Shown in pieces: positions 53,934 through 64,000 of a stretch of DNA of 64,000 bases. How positions within the stretch are numbered: position 1 is the first letter of the stretch; each line of letters begins with the position of its first letter. The position numbers and the translations under genes were made by a program. Below the pieces are notes generated by a model that made no database searches, was not told the origin of the DNA, and saw only the letters and a list, made by a program, of their open reading frames with translations. Location of the stretch: assembly GCF_019649055.1 (NCBI RefSeq), contig NW_026570277.1:744001-808000 (forward strand), in the 5' to 3' direction. This DNA is from Paramacrobiotus metropolitanus. Its lineage: Eukaryota; Tardigrada; Eutardigrada; Parachela; Macrobiotidae.

Positions 53934-56294
53934 GTTTTTTGCTGGATTAAACGGCGGACGATTACCCGCCGCCGACGCTGCACGCCTTTTTTCCAAGAAC
54001 TTGCGCCGGCGCTCTGCCATCATCTGATTCCCGGTACGGATGTTGTCCGGCCATTCAGACTGCGGCACCGACGGCCAACGGCATTCACTGCTGATATGGC
54101 CATGTTCTGCACAGAAATAGCACTGCGGGACAAAACGACGCGGTGGCGGATTTTGCATGGGCGGTCGCGGGCGAAATTCCATCGGCATTCCAGGCTGGAA
54201 ATTCATGCCACCATCGGGCACCGGCGCGACTGCCGCATCCGCATAGGACTGCTTCGGTGGCGTTTCCAAGGCACTGCTGGACGGCGCCACATCCGCTGAC
54301 GACTGCATCCGTGGTCCGGAATTCCGATATCCGCCCCAGCGGCCGCTACCATAACCACTGTAACGACCAAAACCACGACCACGTCCTGTATAAGGAGTCT
54401 GATAATACGGTACTTTCGGAACCGCCGGCACGCCATTCTGACCTTGCATAGGTTTCAAGGCATGCACAACCGACGTTAAATCTCCTATTGACTTAGGATT
54501 CCGTGCAATGATAAAATTCTGCATTACCGGAAAATTTCTAAAAGAATTCACCAGATACTGTACTTGTCTGGACGGAGACATTTCCGGGTCAACATCATCC
54601 ATCAGGTCCGCCATCTGCTGAATGAACACATCAGCATCCATCAATCCGTCATACACGGCGGAAAATAACTGCTGTTCTGCGGAGAATTCCCGTCCTTCCG
54701 TCCCGAAACGCTGGAGAAGTCTGTCTCTCCAATCCTTAAATGTCCAGGATGCCGTGTCATACCGAGCCATCAGTTGGCCGTGAAACTTCTCGGCAGCGCC
54801 TTGTAAGGCATAACTAAGCTGCACTGTCTTCATCTGGTCGTCCCACTGATTCAGTTTGGACACAGCGTCAAATTTCCCAAGGAAACTTTCGATGCGTTCA
54901 TCCTTACGTCCTGCAAAATGAGGAGTTTTCAGCCGCATAGCTGGACCACGTTCTTCAATAAACTCCACAGATGAGTCAGACATGACAGATTCCTTTGAAG
55001 GAGTGTGCATCACCGAAAGGCCACGAATATCCTCGGTACGCGCACGCGGCATAATTTGATGCGACTTTTCCATTGGAGCCGAAGATTTCTGCCGCTTCAT
55101 CTTGTCAAAATCCTGTGCTAAGGAATCCATTTTCGCTGCCATCGTGGCTTTCCATTCATCCATTTCTTGCATCTTAGAAGTGAACGACGATTCGTGCTTC
55201 AACAGCTGCTGTGTCACCAGGCCAAAAGCCGAGTTAACGTCCTGCTGATGATGCTTCCACCGATCGTCATTCTTTTTCTCCATCGACAAAATATCCTGTT
55301 TCAAGGAGTTATTCATCGTATTCATCGTACCAAGTATATTCCTCTCAAAGGATGTCAGCACATCTTTCAACGCGTCAGCAACACTATCCGACATGTCAGC
55401 AGGCTGAACTGGTGCACTGACATTCTGTACAGAAATGGGAACGGTACTGGAAATGGGATGCATCTGTGCACTCACTGTATACGTCGAGGAAAGTGATCCT
55501 GATGAAGGAACTGATGTACTGTACGTTGTAGTGACAGTAGGCAAAGAAACTGCAGAGACCGTCACTGGGTTGCCGAAACTGGAAGTCACAATCGTCCGTA
55601 ATGGAGATGATGGCACCGCTGGGGAAGTTCCAATTCCACTCGAACTGACTGGGGCATGAAGAGAGGCTGGCAATGTCAAGCTATTGAGCACAAACTGATT
55701 CATCACCGGAAGTGTTCGGAGTGGAGATCCCATTCCAAATGGAATGGAACTCGGAAATGAAAAATTTCCAATCCGGTTCTTCGACGCCGAAAATAGCTGA
55801 TACGGGTTCTCTCCAAAGCCTACGTCCGACTCCAGGAATCCCGTATTCTGTAATTCATTGCCATCGACTTCATCTTCTGCATCAGAAAGTCCATCGGAAA
55901 TAATACTGGGATCCGCTGCTCGTTTCTTCTGAAAGAGAGAATCCACTTCTGAATCGATACGAGTATTTCGTTCCTCTGCTGTCTCAGCAGGAGCGGCAGG
56001 GGCAAGAGGTTCGTCGGGCAACGTTTCAATTTCTTCCTGAACAGGAGTCACAGCTTTCTTTGGCGGACTGCGGAACATCTTACTGCTTCTGGCGAAGATA
56101 TTTACAGATGGCTGAATAGAGTTTGCAGGTGAAAACACAGGCACAGGAGCTGAGACTGCACTCGTAGTCACAGTCGCAGGGATACTGAGCCTCTTCACGT
56201 TTCCTGTCTTAAGAACTCTGGGTTTCCGGACTTTCTTCACAGGAGTTACTCTGAGAAGTCCACTACGAGTACGAGGACGATCGCTCGCTTCCAT
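53928..56294 (-). CDS. gag: Gag polyprotein (788 aa)
   Basis: A single open frame. The N-terminal half is Ser/Pro/Thr-rich and low-complexity with a short acidic stretch. Residues ~325-400 have coiled-coil character. The retrotransposon Gag core follows (ERIESFLGKFDAVSKLNQWD, LQGAAEKFHGQL, WRDRLLQRFG). An RG/RY-rich segment comes next, then a CCHC zinc knuckle near residue 730 (CYFCAEHGHISSEC) that would bind genomic RNA. It ends two codons after the slippery heptamer leading into pol. It is longer than most Gypsy Gags because of the N-terminal extension. It would form the intracellular capsid-like particle. The frame is intact. Confidence 0.9.
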   Translation of the reverse strand: MEASDRPRTRSGLLRVTPVKKVRKPRVLKTGNVKRLSIPATVTTSAVSAPVPVFSPANSIQPSVNIFARSSKMFRSPPKKAVTPVQEEIETLPDEPLAPAAPAETAEERNTRIDSEVDSLFQKKRAADPSIISDGLSDAEDEVDGNELQNTGFLESDVGFGENPYQLFSASKNRIGNFSFPSSIPFGMGSPLRTLPVMNQFVLNSLTLPASLHAPVSSSGIGTSPAVPSSPLRTIVTSSFGNPVTVSAVSLPTVTTTYSTSVPSSGSLSSTYTVSAQMHPISSTVPISVQNVSAPVQPADMSDSVADALKDVLTSFERNILGTMNTMNNSLKQDILSMEKKNDDRWKHHQQDVNSAFGLVTQQLLKHESSFTSKMQEMDEWKATMAAKMDSLAQDFDKMKRQKSSAPMEKSHQIMPRARTEDIRGLSVMHTPSKESVMSDSSVEFIEERGPAMRLKTPHFAGRKDERIESFLGKFDAVSKLNQWDDQMKTVQLSYALQGAAEKFHGQLMARYDTASWTFKDWRDRLLQRFGTEGREFSAEQQLFSAVYDGLMDADVFIQQMADLMDDVDPEMSPSRQVQYLVNSFRNFPVMQNFIIARNPKSIGDLTSVVHALKPMQGQNGVPAVPKVPYYQTPYTGRGRGFGRYSGYGSGRWGGYRNSGPRMQSSADVAPSSSALETPPKQSYADAAVAPVPDGGMNFQPGMPMEFRPRPPMQNPPPRRFVPQCYFCAEHGHISSECRWPSVPQSEWPDNIRTGNQMMAERRRKFLEKRRAASAAGNRPPFNPAKNA
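53934..53940 (-). promoter_or_regulatory. -1 ribosomal frameshift slippery heptamer (A AAA AAC)
   Basis: In gag frame the codons are GCA AAA AAC GCC TAG, so A-AAA-AAC fits the X-XXY-YYZ rule exactly and lies two codons before the gag stop. Slipping back one base enters the pol frame, which is open onward from here. I did not establish a downstream pseudoknot. Confidence 0.85.
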
Positions 56295-56350
56295 CCAGGA
56301 AATACCACAAAACTAACTACTGTTCTCTCCGAAAGGCGATAAATTCGTAC

Positions 56351-56365
56351 TTCCCAGGAGCGCCA
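56351..56365 (-). promoter_or_regulatory. Primer-binding site
   Basis: TGGCGCTCCTGGGAA on the minus strand, two bases inside the 5' LTR, begins with the TGG that pairs with the CCA of a tRNA. I could not assign which tRNA. Confidence 0.8.
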
Positions 56366-56367
56366 AG

Positions 56368-56623
56368 TGTAGTGGTTTGCCCCGGGACTACACTTATCCC
56401 ATACGAAGGGGGCTTATAATTATGATCATTATTATGTTTCTATTTAGAATCTTACAAAAATAATCGAGAACTGAGTCACCTTTTCCACTTTTATCATCAA
56501 AATAACATCAAAATCAGAATTAATAAAAGTAGTCCAAATCATCACAAGGCAACTGATTAGTGAGCATTCCTTCTAATATAGAATTCTATGAAGAAGTACA
56601 GAAATACCATCAGCAGCGCTACA
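56368..56623 (-). repeat. 5' LTR
   Basis: 256 bp. This is the 5' LTR because gag and pol read leftward from it. Confidence 0.95.
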
Positions 56624-57611
56624 CTAGAAAAGAAAATAATTAATATTACCCTGCATTTTGCACATTTTCCCAACGATCCAGTACTTTATCAGTATATTCT
56701 GATGAGGATTATAGATTTGTAATACGATTCCCGCTAGGCACGAAACTGTCACGGCAATGCGATGCTCTTTCGATGGCCCGGTGGTCATCTGATCGGAAAA
56801 CGAAAAGTTTGGTCAGCTTTACTTGTCGGACGCCTGCAAGTTAGTAAAATGTTTTCTAACAGCAAAAACACATGCAAGGAAACAAAGCATGCAATGCGGT
56901 CGTTCGGTCAGATTTGGTCAGCTCAAAATTGCTCATGTGCTCGTACGACACAGGAATTTCATGGCAGGAATTTCACGCTGATTTTTAAATTTTCGAACAT
57001 CCAGATATCTCATGCGGAAATCTGCTTACCTAACCGTGTGCAGAAGATTTCAGAGCGATACTATCAAGCTTAAATAGCATTCAATACATTACACAATGTA
57101 TCATGGGATCTGATAAAAATACATCTGATAAAAAGACCGTACACACAACAGCGTATTACGCGTAACATCATCATCGTCTTGGTTCCGGTTTACATCTAAC
57201 ACTCTGCTTTTGATGGTGTAAATATACCGGTTGCCTACACACATGTGCTCGTTTTTACAGCTCGGCGTGGCTCGTAAGGAATCGAACGTTTTTTCCTATA
57301 CGGCTGTGGCAAAATAACGGCTCTCGTGCAGGTCCATATACATAGACAGCTCAACCGCGATATGCGCGTATGTTTAAACGCTTGCGATTAACTTAGTTGA
57401 CACTTTGCTTCGCAGCAGTCTGCGGCCCTTCAGCATTATTATGGCGTTTCTTTGGTTTCTTTGGACGTTAATGCTAAGAGTCCTTTAAGCCTTTCAGTTT
57501 TGCTTGTATCCGTCGCTGTCAGGTTAGAGAAACTGACAAGCTGTACACCGTACCCATGCTTGTCCAATAAATAACTCGCTGCTACTTTTCCACTTCTAAT
57601 AGCATTAAAAC
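56624..57611 (+). promoter_or_regulatory. 5' flank of F-box copy E
   Basis: No gene. 57240-57400 shares blocks with the region upstream of copy C (GGCTCGTAAGGAATCGA, TTTAAACGCTTGCG). GTATCCGTCGCTGTCA at about 57508 is the proximal block shared by all intact copies. Confidence 0.4.
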
Positions 57612-60174
57612 ATGAACGCGACACCGTTGTACTTTCGCAAGCTGTTTTCGGGTGCCCGCGAAGTTAATTATGGTAACACGGTGCTCGTGCAGCGCGACAA
57701 CGGGGAATGGTGGCTGGGATATGTACAGGACATTAACGGAGACTATTTCTTCGTGGATTTTGATGCCAGTACCATCAGTGCCCAGTGGATTCATACTAAA
57801 CATCTCTGGCCACATCATTTTCTTTCCAGCCGGAAAAAGTGTAAGCATTTTTATGGAAACAAAGTCATCCAGGTCGCCCTCCGAAGATCGCCCGGTGAAC
57901 CACTGGTTTTCCGGTCTGGTACGGTCAATGATTGGGAGAACAATATGTTCTTTATTGTGAACGTGGATAATTGGGAAAAACCTGACGGAAAAAGCCCACA
58001 GGCAACGGCGTGCCACATCGTGCATCGCAATTATTTTGTCAAAGATTTTCCACTACCTGATGATGGTGACAGTTTCTACGAGCGAACTACCGGATTCTTG
58101 TACAAAAAATATGTGCTCAAGTTTCCTGAGGCTCATTTGTTGCCGGAAGTGGATTTTTTGCCAGCGTTTTTAGGCCCAATTAGCCAGTTAGCGGTTAATC
58201 GTAGCCGTGACCCGTGTTGTGCAAACTGTTGCTTCCGAAGGACGGTTCTAATAGATAGAAGCAATTTCGTTTGCCAAAGTTCGCATGGGCAGCTTTATCC
58301 CATCGAGCTGGGTTGCCGGGTATTTGTGCAAGTGGGATTCGATTTAGTCACATTTATCTGTGCCGAAATGCAAAGCGACACAGCCGGTCGCATAATGTTC
58401 TGGAACGAAGAATCCCTGAGAAATGCATGGGAAAATTATCTCGCTGAAAAGCAAAGGAGTGGCTCCGTTAACGTGGACAGGACACTGCGCAACGCTTCGA
58501 ATTACGGACAGCAGAACGGTGTGCATGAAACACTGTGAAGATACCGTTTAGCTTAAAATGAGTACTTTGCAGATGTACGGTATTCTAAGTTGAATATTAT
58601 TCTGCAGATGTGGAAATGTCCATCAGCGACCTGCCGCATCCCATCGTAACATATATCTTGCTAAGTTTGGATATTAATTCTCAGTTACAAGCAAGCCGGT
58701 ACCTTACTACAGTTGCCTTTAATTTAAAGCAATTAAGTATTGTTTTATGAGTTTCAATGGCTAGTAAGTTGTTTAACTCGGTCGATAATTCCCAGTAGAA
58801 GCAGTGCACCAATAACAACAAAAAATATCAGTGAAACTGAAGTTACAATTTTTCTTTTAAAATTAGAAGTATTTAAAAATTCAGTCTGTCTTTAAGATAT
58901 TCCAGATTACATAACTAAAAATATTAGAAAAATGTATTTTATAATATGGAGCCTGGTTTAATTTTTATCAGGGTATGTGCACTGTGGAGGCTCCTTGCCC
59001 AGAAAATAAACGACACCGGGCACATTTTCTTCGATATGTGCACGACATGCACAAGGCGTCCACATGACGAGGAGTCGTACGCAGTGTATACTCGCTATCT
59101 CACTTACCAGCTGGTAACCACGCTGGACGCCGTTCTTTCGGGACGCACTCATACCTTAGCGCTGACTACTTCCGGGAATCACGTTCACGCGGCGAATGAT
59201 GTTCATGCACAGATATGGATGATCAAATCGCTACTGCAAACTAAGGGCCTTTGCCTGTCTGGTATTATTGTGAAAAACTGCCTAAACTGCGATCAGGCGT
59301 CTTTCCTGGCCATCAGCCGCAATCCCCGCAGCGGCTACTTCGAGTGTGTTTCGCTGGCGGAGCTGATGACCGTTTGTAAAGATCTGGTGCTGGTCAATTA
59401 CAACGCAGCGGATGCCATCACTTTATCAGCTCATGAAATACTGTTTTTGGACAGGGCAACGGGTAAGCCCACGTCCGAGACGGCATTTCTGCGCCAGGAT
59501 ATGCTGGAAACTCGGTGCGATGTGTTCATTCCGCTATTACGCTTTCGCTCCACGGAAACGACGGTAGAACAGCGACGGGGGTTTTTGGCAGCAGCCAACG
59601 CACACTGTCCGCCCGTTAGTACGCGAGTTTTGGCAAAGGTCACAGCGATGCATGCCCGTTGGGTGCAGACGCTGGCCTATCCCGACCAATGGATCCGCAT
59701 TCGCACTTTCCTGCGGCTGTAAGCAAAGTAGAAAACTATGTAATAATTATTTTCGTAATTATCTTCTCGCTCCATAGAACAGACCGTTGCAAGTTTTCGG
59801 GTAGACGTTCTTTTTATTTTGACCTGGAGTTTTTCTTCGTTTGTTTAATCAGAATTGCATAAATCAACGTTATGCACGGCAAGTTAACAAGTACTTCTAC
59901 TGATATGCACAGGTATCTGTACAGAAAAACCTGGTATAAGAAACATAAAAATTTATTGTACTGCGAATTTAGTGCCAGTATTCACCAACCATTTCGCTGT
60001 ATCATCTGCTTAAGCAGTTCTAAACAAATTCTGTAATTAACCAGGTTCAACGAATTTTCCTCGAATGGCCATCCACAGCGTTGGGACGCGATGGATATCC
60101 GACAGCTACCCATAGACATTGCCTCGTTGACCAAGGTGACCTTTTTAGCCCTTGATAGGTGTTTCAAAGACTGA
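57612..60174 (+). CDS. F-box protein with Tudor/Agenet-like N-terminus, copy E (4 exons, ~624 aa)
   Basis: Exons: 57612-58518, 58608-58698, 58972-59718, 60045-60174. The reading frame is intact throughout. The exon 1 donor used by copies B and C (G|GTCAGT) is mutated to GGACAG here. The next in-phase donor, ACG|GTGTGC 12 bases later, keeps the frame, so I used it. The F-box reads ISDLPHPIVTYILLSLDINS, then QASR joined to VCALWRLL. Exon 2 is one codon shorter than in B and C, and exon 4 is two codons longer. Exon 3 keeps the 747-nt length, and its donor is GTAAGC where the others have GTAAGT. It is the most diverged intact member and a likely SCF substrate adaptor. Expression is unproven because of the donor change. 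Confidence 0.75.
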
Positions 60175-61705
60175 ATTTTATGAAACGAAACGCGGTCAAA
60201 CTTCTAGCAATTCCATCTTAAGTTTAATAATCGAAAACTTAAAATGTCTCTGGCGCACGCCATCATTTGCATGGCTCGCCCGCGTTTTTTCCTACCTTTA
60301 ATTCGGTGGTTTCTGGATGTTTCGTTCAAATCGGCCCAGGCGCTGCGGAGCGCAGGAATTCCGATAATAAAATCATTAAAATGTATGGAATGCCTTTGGC
60401 ATTCGCCGATTTTGTTCGACAATAGTTGCTTATGTGGCCGCGTCCATTCCTCACATTTTTTCTTTTCAAAGATTACTAATTAATAAAGCACCCGTTTCCT
60501 GTCTGCAAAATTAGGAAGAATGTCACCGTTGGCTGATATTACGTAAATGACAGAAGTCAGAAGTTACAAGAAGAACTGAAATAAGTGTAGCGTTGTAGAA
60601 ATAACGCTACGCATATTTGATAACATTATAGGCAACAGTACGCATATTGATAACATACTGTATTTGATTAGAAGATTATAGAAAGCTCCTAATCTAAAGA
60701 AACGAGAAACAGAACGGTTTCGCCAGTCTTTTTCATCTGGCCCAAACATGTTATGTAACATTTTGCATTCCTCATTTTTTGAAGTTAGCTTTTACGCCTG
60801 CTCGACCGAAGCTTATTTAAATTTATTATCTCATATGTTACGTGGGGCCTTATGGGCGCCCACGTACCTTCGACGGCGAAACAGCGGCGAACCCGGATTG
60901 AAGCTTTAATGCCGAAATCTAACTTGCGCACCGTGGCGCAGCAAACACCAGACTAATGAGATCGGATCCTACAGCCAGCGCAGCTGTGCTGTAGATCCGT
61001 CAAAACACCACAGAAATGTGCAGGGTGGAAATCCCCAGAAACAGCGAAACACAACAGCGAATGGCCAATCATGAAGGCGGAGCTATCGGCCTTCACACAT
61101 ATTACAACGGTTTTATCTGTATTTTATTATATCACAATATACCGAATTTTTATTACCTATATTTTTGCATGTTGCAGGCATAAAAAATGCACTCGAACAA
61201 ACTGTCTGTCAAAAACTGCGAGCCTGTACGCATGAAAAAATTTTGGAAACGCCACAAAACATGCGCTACAAGTCTGGCATTTATCACCTGGCAAACAATT
61301 TTGCGTTGCTACAACAGTCGCCTACAATTATCTCCGAACTACCCGTTTGATGGTGAATCAAGCGCGTTTTGCCGGGGCTGTTGGCCGTTGTTAATACGCC
61401 GTTCTCCATGGAATGTTTTCTGCTCTCTAACTACAGAGTACAAATAACAGGTTTTCGACAAGTTCTTGATTATAATTATGCTGACAGCCTATAGCTGTGC
61501 AAGCTGGAATGGGAAGAAATTTTATGAAATTGAAAAATATTACTTTTTTGGAATACTTTTTCGTTTAGCTGCACAAAATCAAAAAAATACTCAAAGTTTA
61601 TTCAACTTTCGCTCAATGAGAATTAGCGCAGCCAAAGTATTAAGAATTAAGATGCGTTTTGGACAACCGCCTAGACACTGGACAGCTGTTACGATCCACC
61701 CTTTT
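60175..61705. other. No confident gene
   Basis: A possible exon at about 61179-61350 follows a TTGCAG acceptor (NALEQTVCQKLRACTHEKIL...) and ends in TGA, but I cannot link it to other exons or a family. A GC hairpin lies near 60838-60868 (TACGTGGGGCC...GGGCGCCCACGTA). Short frames on both strands at 60204-60483 are not convincing. Confidence 0.35.
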
Positions 61706-62300
61706 TCCGCTACCGATCACTTCGGCCGTTTTCATTTCGGCCATGTTCATTTCGGCCAAATTTTCTCGGCCGCCGTTCATTTCGGCCGAGGCTCACTTCG
61801 GCCGCAGCCCATTTCGGCTGACGCTTATTTTGGTCTACTTTGGGCAAGAAAACGTTACTTTTGATGTAACTGCAATCAAATGGTACCATAGCTTTTCGAA
61901 TAACCTAAAAATAACCTAACTCTTACTTAACAATAGCCGAAGAATAACTAAAGAAAACCGAAGAAACCTAAGAATAACCTGAAAACCTAACAAAACTAAA
62001 AAATCAATAAGCAAACCTAAGAAACCTAAGAAAACCTAAGAAACCTAAGAAATCTAAGGAAACCTAAGAAACCCAAGAAACCTAAGAAAACCTAAGAAAC
62101 CTAAGAAACCTGAGAAACCTAAGAAACCTAAAATAATAACCTGGAAAACTTAAAAAACCTGAAAAAACCGAAGCAAAATAGCGAAAATTGGGAAAACTGA
62201 AAATGGCCAAATGTCCTGTTGCCGAAATGAGCGGCGGCCAAAATCAGTGCTGGCCGAAGTGAGCCTCGGCCGAAATGAACGTTGGCCGAAGTGATCGGAC
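61706..62300. mobile_element. Inverted-repeat element with AACCTAAGA minisatellite core
   Basis: The left end holds alternating CACTTCGGCC / CATTTCGGCC units (61706-61830). The right end (62215-62300) holds their reverse complements (GGCCGAAGTGAGCCTCGGCC). The core, 61900-62165, is a minisatellite of ~9-10 base units on AAACCTAAG. Similar AACCTAAGAAT repeats appear at 31375-31415 and 34125-34200. No protein is encoded. Confidence 0.7.
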
Positions 62301-63060
62301 GCGCCCTTTTTCAGCAACAATCTGTATTTTTATATATGTACGTATGTTACGTACATCACTTACATATTGTATATACGATATTAAATTTTTAACGCCCAAT
62401 CACCTTTAAAAAAGCTATAGTTTGCTGTCTTCCATTCTTATGACAATTTGAATCTGAGATGTACAGCCAACTGTCTGCTTTGAGTATGGTAAAATTTAAC
62501 TGATTAGGCAGCCGCAATAAGCCATACCTTAACCTAGTACACGAGTGGCCATCGTAACTCTCAACCGGAATGTTGGTCAGGTGGAACGTGATAGTCAGCC
62601 TAAGCGCGACATAAGCGGGTTTATGCGCCTGTAAAACACGCTACCTCGTAAACAATCCGCAGCCCGTAAAACGCGCCCGCACCGGTACAACACGGCAAGC
62701 ACAGCAGTTCCGGTATCGTTATGCATTTTATGCCTGTAATATAATCTTCATTCCGTGAAGATGCCATGGCAGTAGTATTTAAGGTCTGACCGTGAATATG
62801 TATCCGTTACTCATCATATCATACATACGTGTGTCGTAATCGTCGGCATGTTTATCACGTTTTAATGGACTGTGGTTGAGTGCGATGCAGAATGTGGGAC
62901 GGATATAAGATGGGAATCAGTGATGTATGACACGGTGGCGCGCATCTAACACTTTCTTTATATTGCTTCTTTTTCATCATTTTGCCGGCTGTCTCGTCTG
63001 TTTGCACTATTCTGTGGATCTACTGACTACTGATCATCGTGCTTAGTTTATTCACGGAAT
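62301..63060. other. No gene recognised; 5' flank of the terminal gene
   Basis: Non-coding as far as I can see. It should hold the promoter of the gene starting at 63061. Confidence 0.4.
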
Positions 63061-63897
63061 ATGTCGCTTTATCGGTATCGCCATGTTTACGTTCTCTGCG
63101 CTACAGTATTCTTCCTTGTTCTCCTGGAACCAAGCGTGAGCATTGAAATAATTGTTTATTTGTGAAACGATAAAGAATATGATTTCTATACAAATTTTAG
63201 CAATTTCTTTTCGTAAAAGTTACTATTGTAAAATTAAACGTATATATTTACAGTTATACATGCTGCGATAATTGGTGACCTTTGATAAAAGCTGCCAATT
63301 ACCAGTTAAGTATTTAAACAAATTTATGAAGCGGATTCAAATTTTTTCAGTATTTTGTCAGCGCCTTTCCCGGTCAATATGAGCAGCTAATACCGTGGGA
63401 CGCCGTGAAACGAGTGCTTAACGGCAACTCACCGGACGGTTATACTGTGGAGGACGCGGTACACACATACCTGCGCTCGGCGCGTTCCGTGGCGAATCGC
63501 CATCGACGAAGCATCGAAGGCGGAAATTGCACCAGCGCCAGCGGGGGCGTTGGTGATACCTGTCTAGCAAGTATGTTGCATTATCAACCAATAATCCTGA
63601 TGAAAGCACTTTTTACTATTTATTTTTCTTTTATTAAGGAACAGACTAAAAAACTGCTTTTGTACAGTATGTCATTATATGACATATTATATAGTAGAAA
63701 AAGCTGCCCCTATAAATTAAATTTAATGTCATATTGATTTTAATTCGAGTTGCTGCAGGATGCTTATTCTTCTACACGGACTATTATTAACCTTGTCAAG
63801 TTAAATCAAAAATAAAACCGTAATAATTTTGCAGCACTGGCCTATACGCGCTGTGATGCTCTGCGGTCCATCTGCGTTTGTGATTACCGTGTAGCCA
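63061..63897 (+). CDS. Secreted Cys-containing protein, first three exons (continues past window end)
   Basis: Exon 1 63061-63135 is a signal peptide (YVLCATVFFLVLLEPS). Exon 2 63351-63570 begins YFVSAFPGQYEQLIPWDAVK and includes a basic RHRRS site. Exon 3 63835-63897 ends at a GTAAGT donor. Junction phases agree (0, then 1, then 1), and donors are GTGAGC, GTATGT and GTAAGT. Exons 2-3 give GDTCLA...TRCDALRSICVCDYR, a Gly-x-x-Cys...Cys...Cys-x-Cys pattern like an EB or EGF-like module whose remaining cysteines would be in the next exon (inference). It is extracellular, with unknown function. The longer open frame that reads through exon 2 into the intron is an artefact. Confidence 0.6.
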
Positions 63898-64000
63898 GTA
63901 AGTTGCCGGCATGTCGGCGGTAAAACCGTATACGTTTTGCCGATGTGTTATTTTTTGTTACCACGCGTATTACTGTATGAGTACATAATAACAAGTATGG

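Larger units (their letters stand above)
47411..56623 (-). mobile_element. Full-length Gypsy-type LTR retrotransposon, 9213 bp
   Basis: Two LTRs of 256 bp, identical at every position compared by eye, are flanked by CTAG (47407-47410 and 56624-56627). A primer-binding site and polypurine tract are in place. Gene order on the minus strand is gag, pol (protease, reverse transcriptase, RNase H, integrase), then two extra ORFs. Protease-RT-RNaseH-integrase order makes it Gypsy (Metaviridae) and not Copia. Identical LTRs imply a recent insertion, yet the RT active-site segment is deleted and other frames are broken, so this copy is probably non-autonomous. Confidence 0.92.

Noticed and set aside
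60204-60483. Small gene on either strand
   Set aside because: Frames on both strands are open by chance over a similar span, with no start context, domain or paralog.
61165-61350. Gene exon after a TTGCAG acceptor
   Set aside because: Coding-like, but it cannot be linked to another exon or any family; left as a remark.

Overview
The window is animal nuclear DNA. Several genes can only be read by joining exons across GT-AG introns. It holds a class A 7TM receptor gene, secreted proteins with signal peptides, F-box genes, and an unusually mixed set of eukaryotic transposons (LTR, non-LTR, Mutator-like, fold-back and SINE-like). Nothing bacterial is present: no operons, Shine-Dalgarno sites or CRISPR. 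I cannot name the species. The lineage-specific families look like an invertebrate, and a tardigrade or other small ecdysozoan is my weak guess.

Layout. 0-3.6 kb: a partial secreted-protein gene, a GC-rich insertion with a clean target-site duplication, and a decayed 3' half of an F-box gene carrying a MITE in its intron. 5.3 kb: a second member of the secreted 137-residue family. 7.6-9.8 kb: a repeat unit with A1...B1-A2-B2 split direct repeats. 10.5-11.5 kb: a single-exon GPCR. 15.2-17.2 kb: a segmental duplication of the window's first 1.9 kb, with the third secreted-family member. 17.3-19.8 kb: a fragment of a leucine-rich-repeat (LRR) gene and a 680 bp palindrome. 21.3-27.0 kb: a Mutator-like DNA transposon with a reconstructable four-exon transposase.

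27.6-60.2 kb is dominated by a dispersed array of one four-exon F-box family: two intact copies at 27.8-31.1 and 36.2-39.2 kb, a pseudogene at 41.3-43.6 kb, and a third intact-looking copy at 57.6-60.2 kb. Each encodes about 622 residues: an N-terminal domain that looks Tudor/Agenet-like, an F-box on its own small exon, and a long C-terminal domain I do not recognise. They are probably SKP1-Cullin-F-box substrate adaptors. Lying between the copies are retrotransposon C-terminal fragments, a duplicated tRNA-like SINE, a solo LTR and a secreted LRR gene (43.9-47.0 kb) that ends in four copies of a two-cysteine module.

47.4-56.6 kb is a complete minus-strand Gypsy-type LTR retrotransposon. Its two 256 bp LTRs are identical and flanked by CTAG. 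It has a textbook -1 gag-pol slippery site and extra ORFs after integrase. Although apparently a recent insertion, its reverse transcriptase lacks the catalytic YxDD segment and other reading frames are broken, which suggests mobilisation in trans. The window closes with an inverted-repeat minisatellite block (61.7-62.3 kb) and the first three exons of a secreted cysteine-containing gene (63.06 kb onward).

Intron boundaries were placed by eye from splice consensus, frame continuity and agreement among paralogs. No alignment or database search was run.
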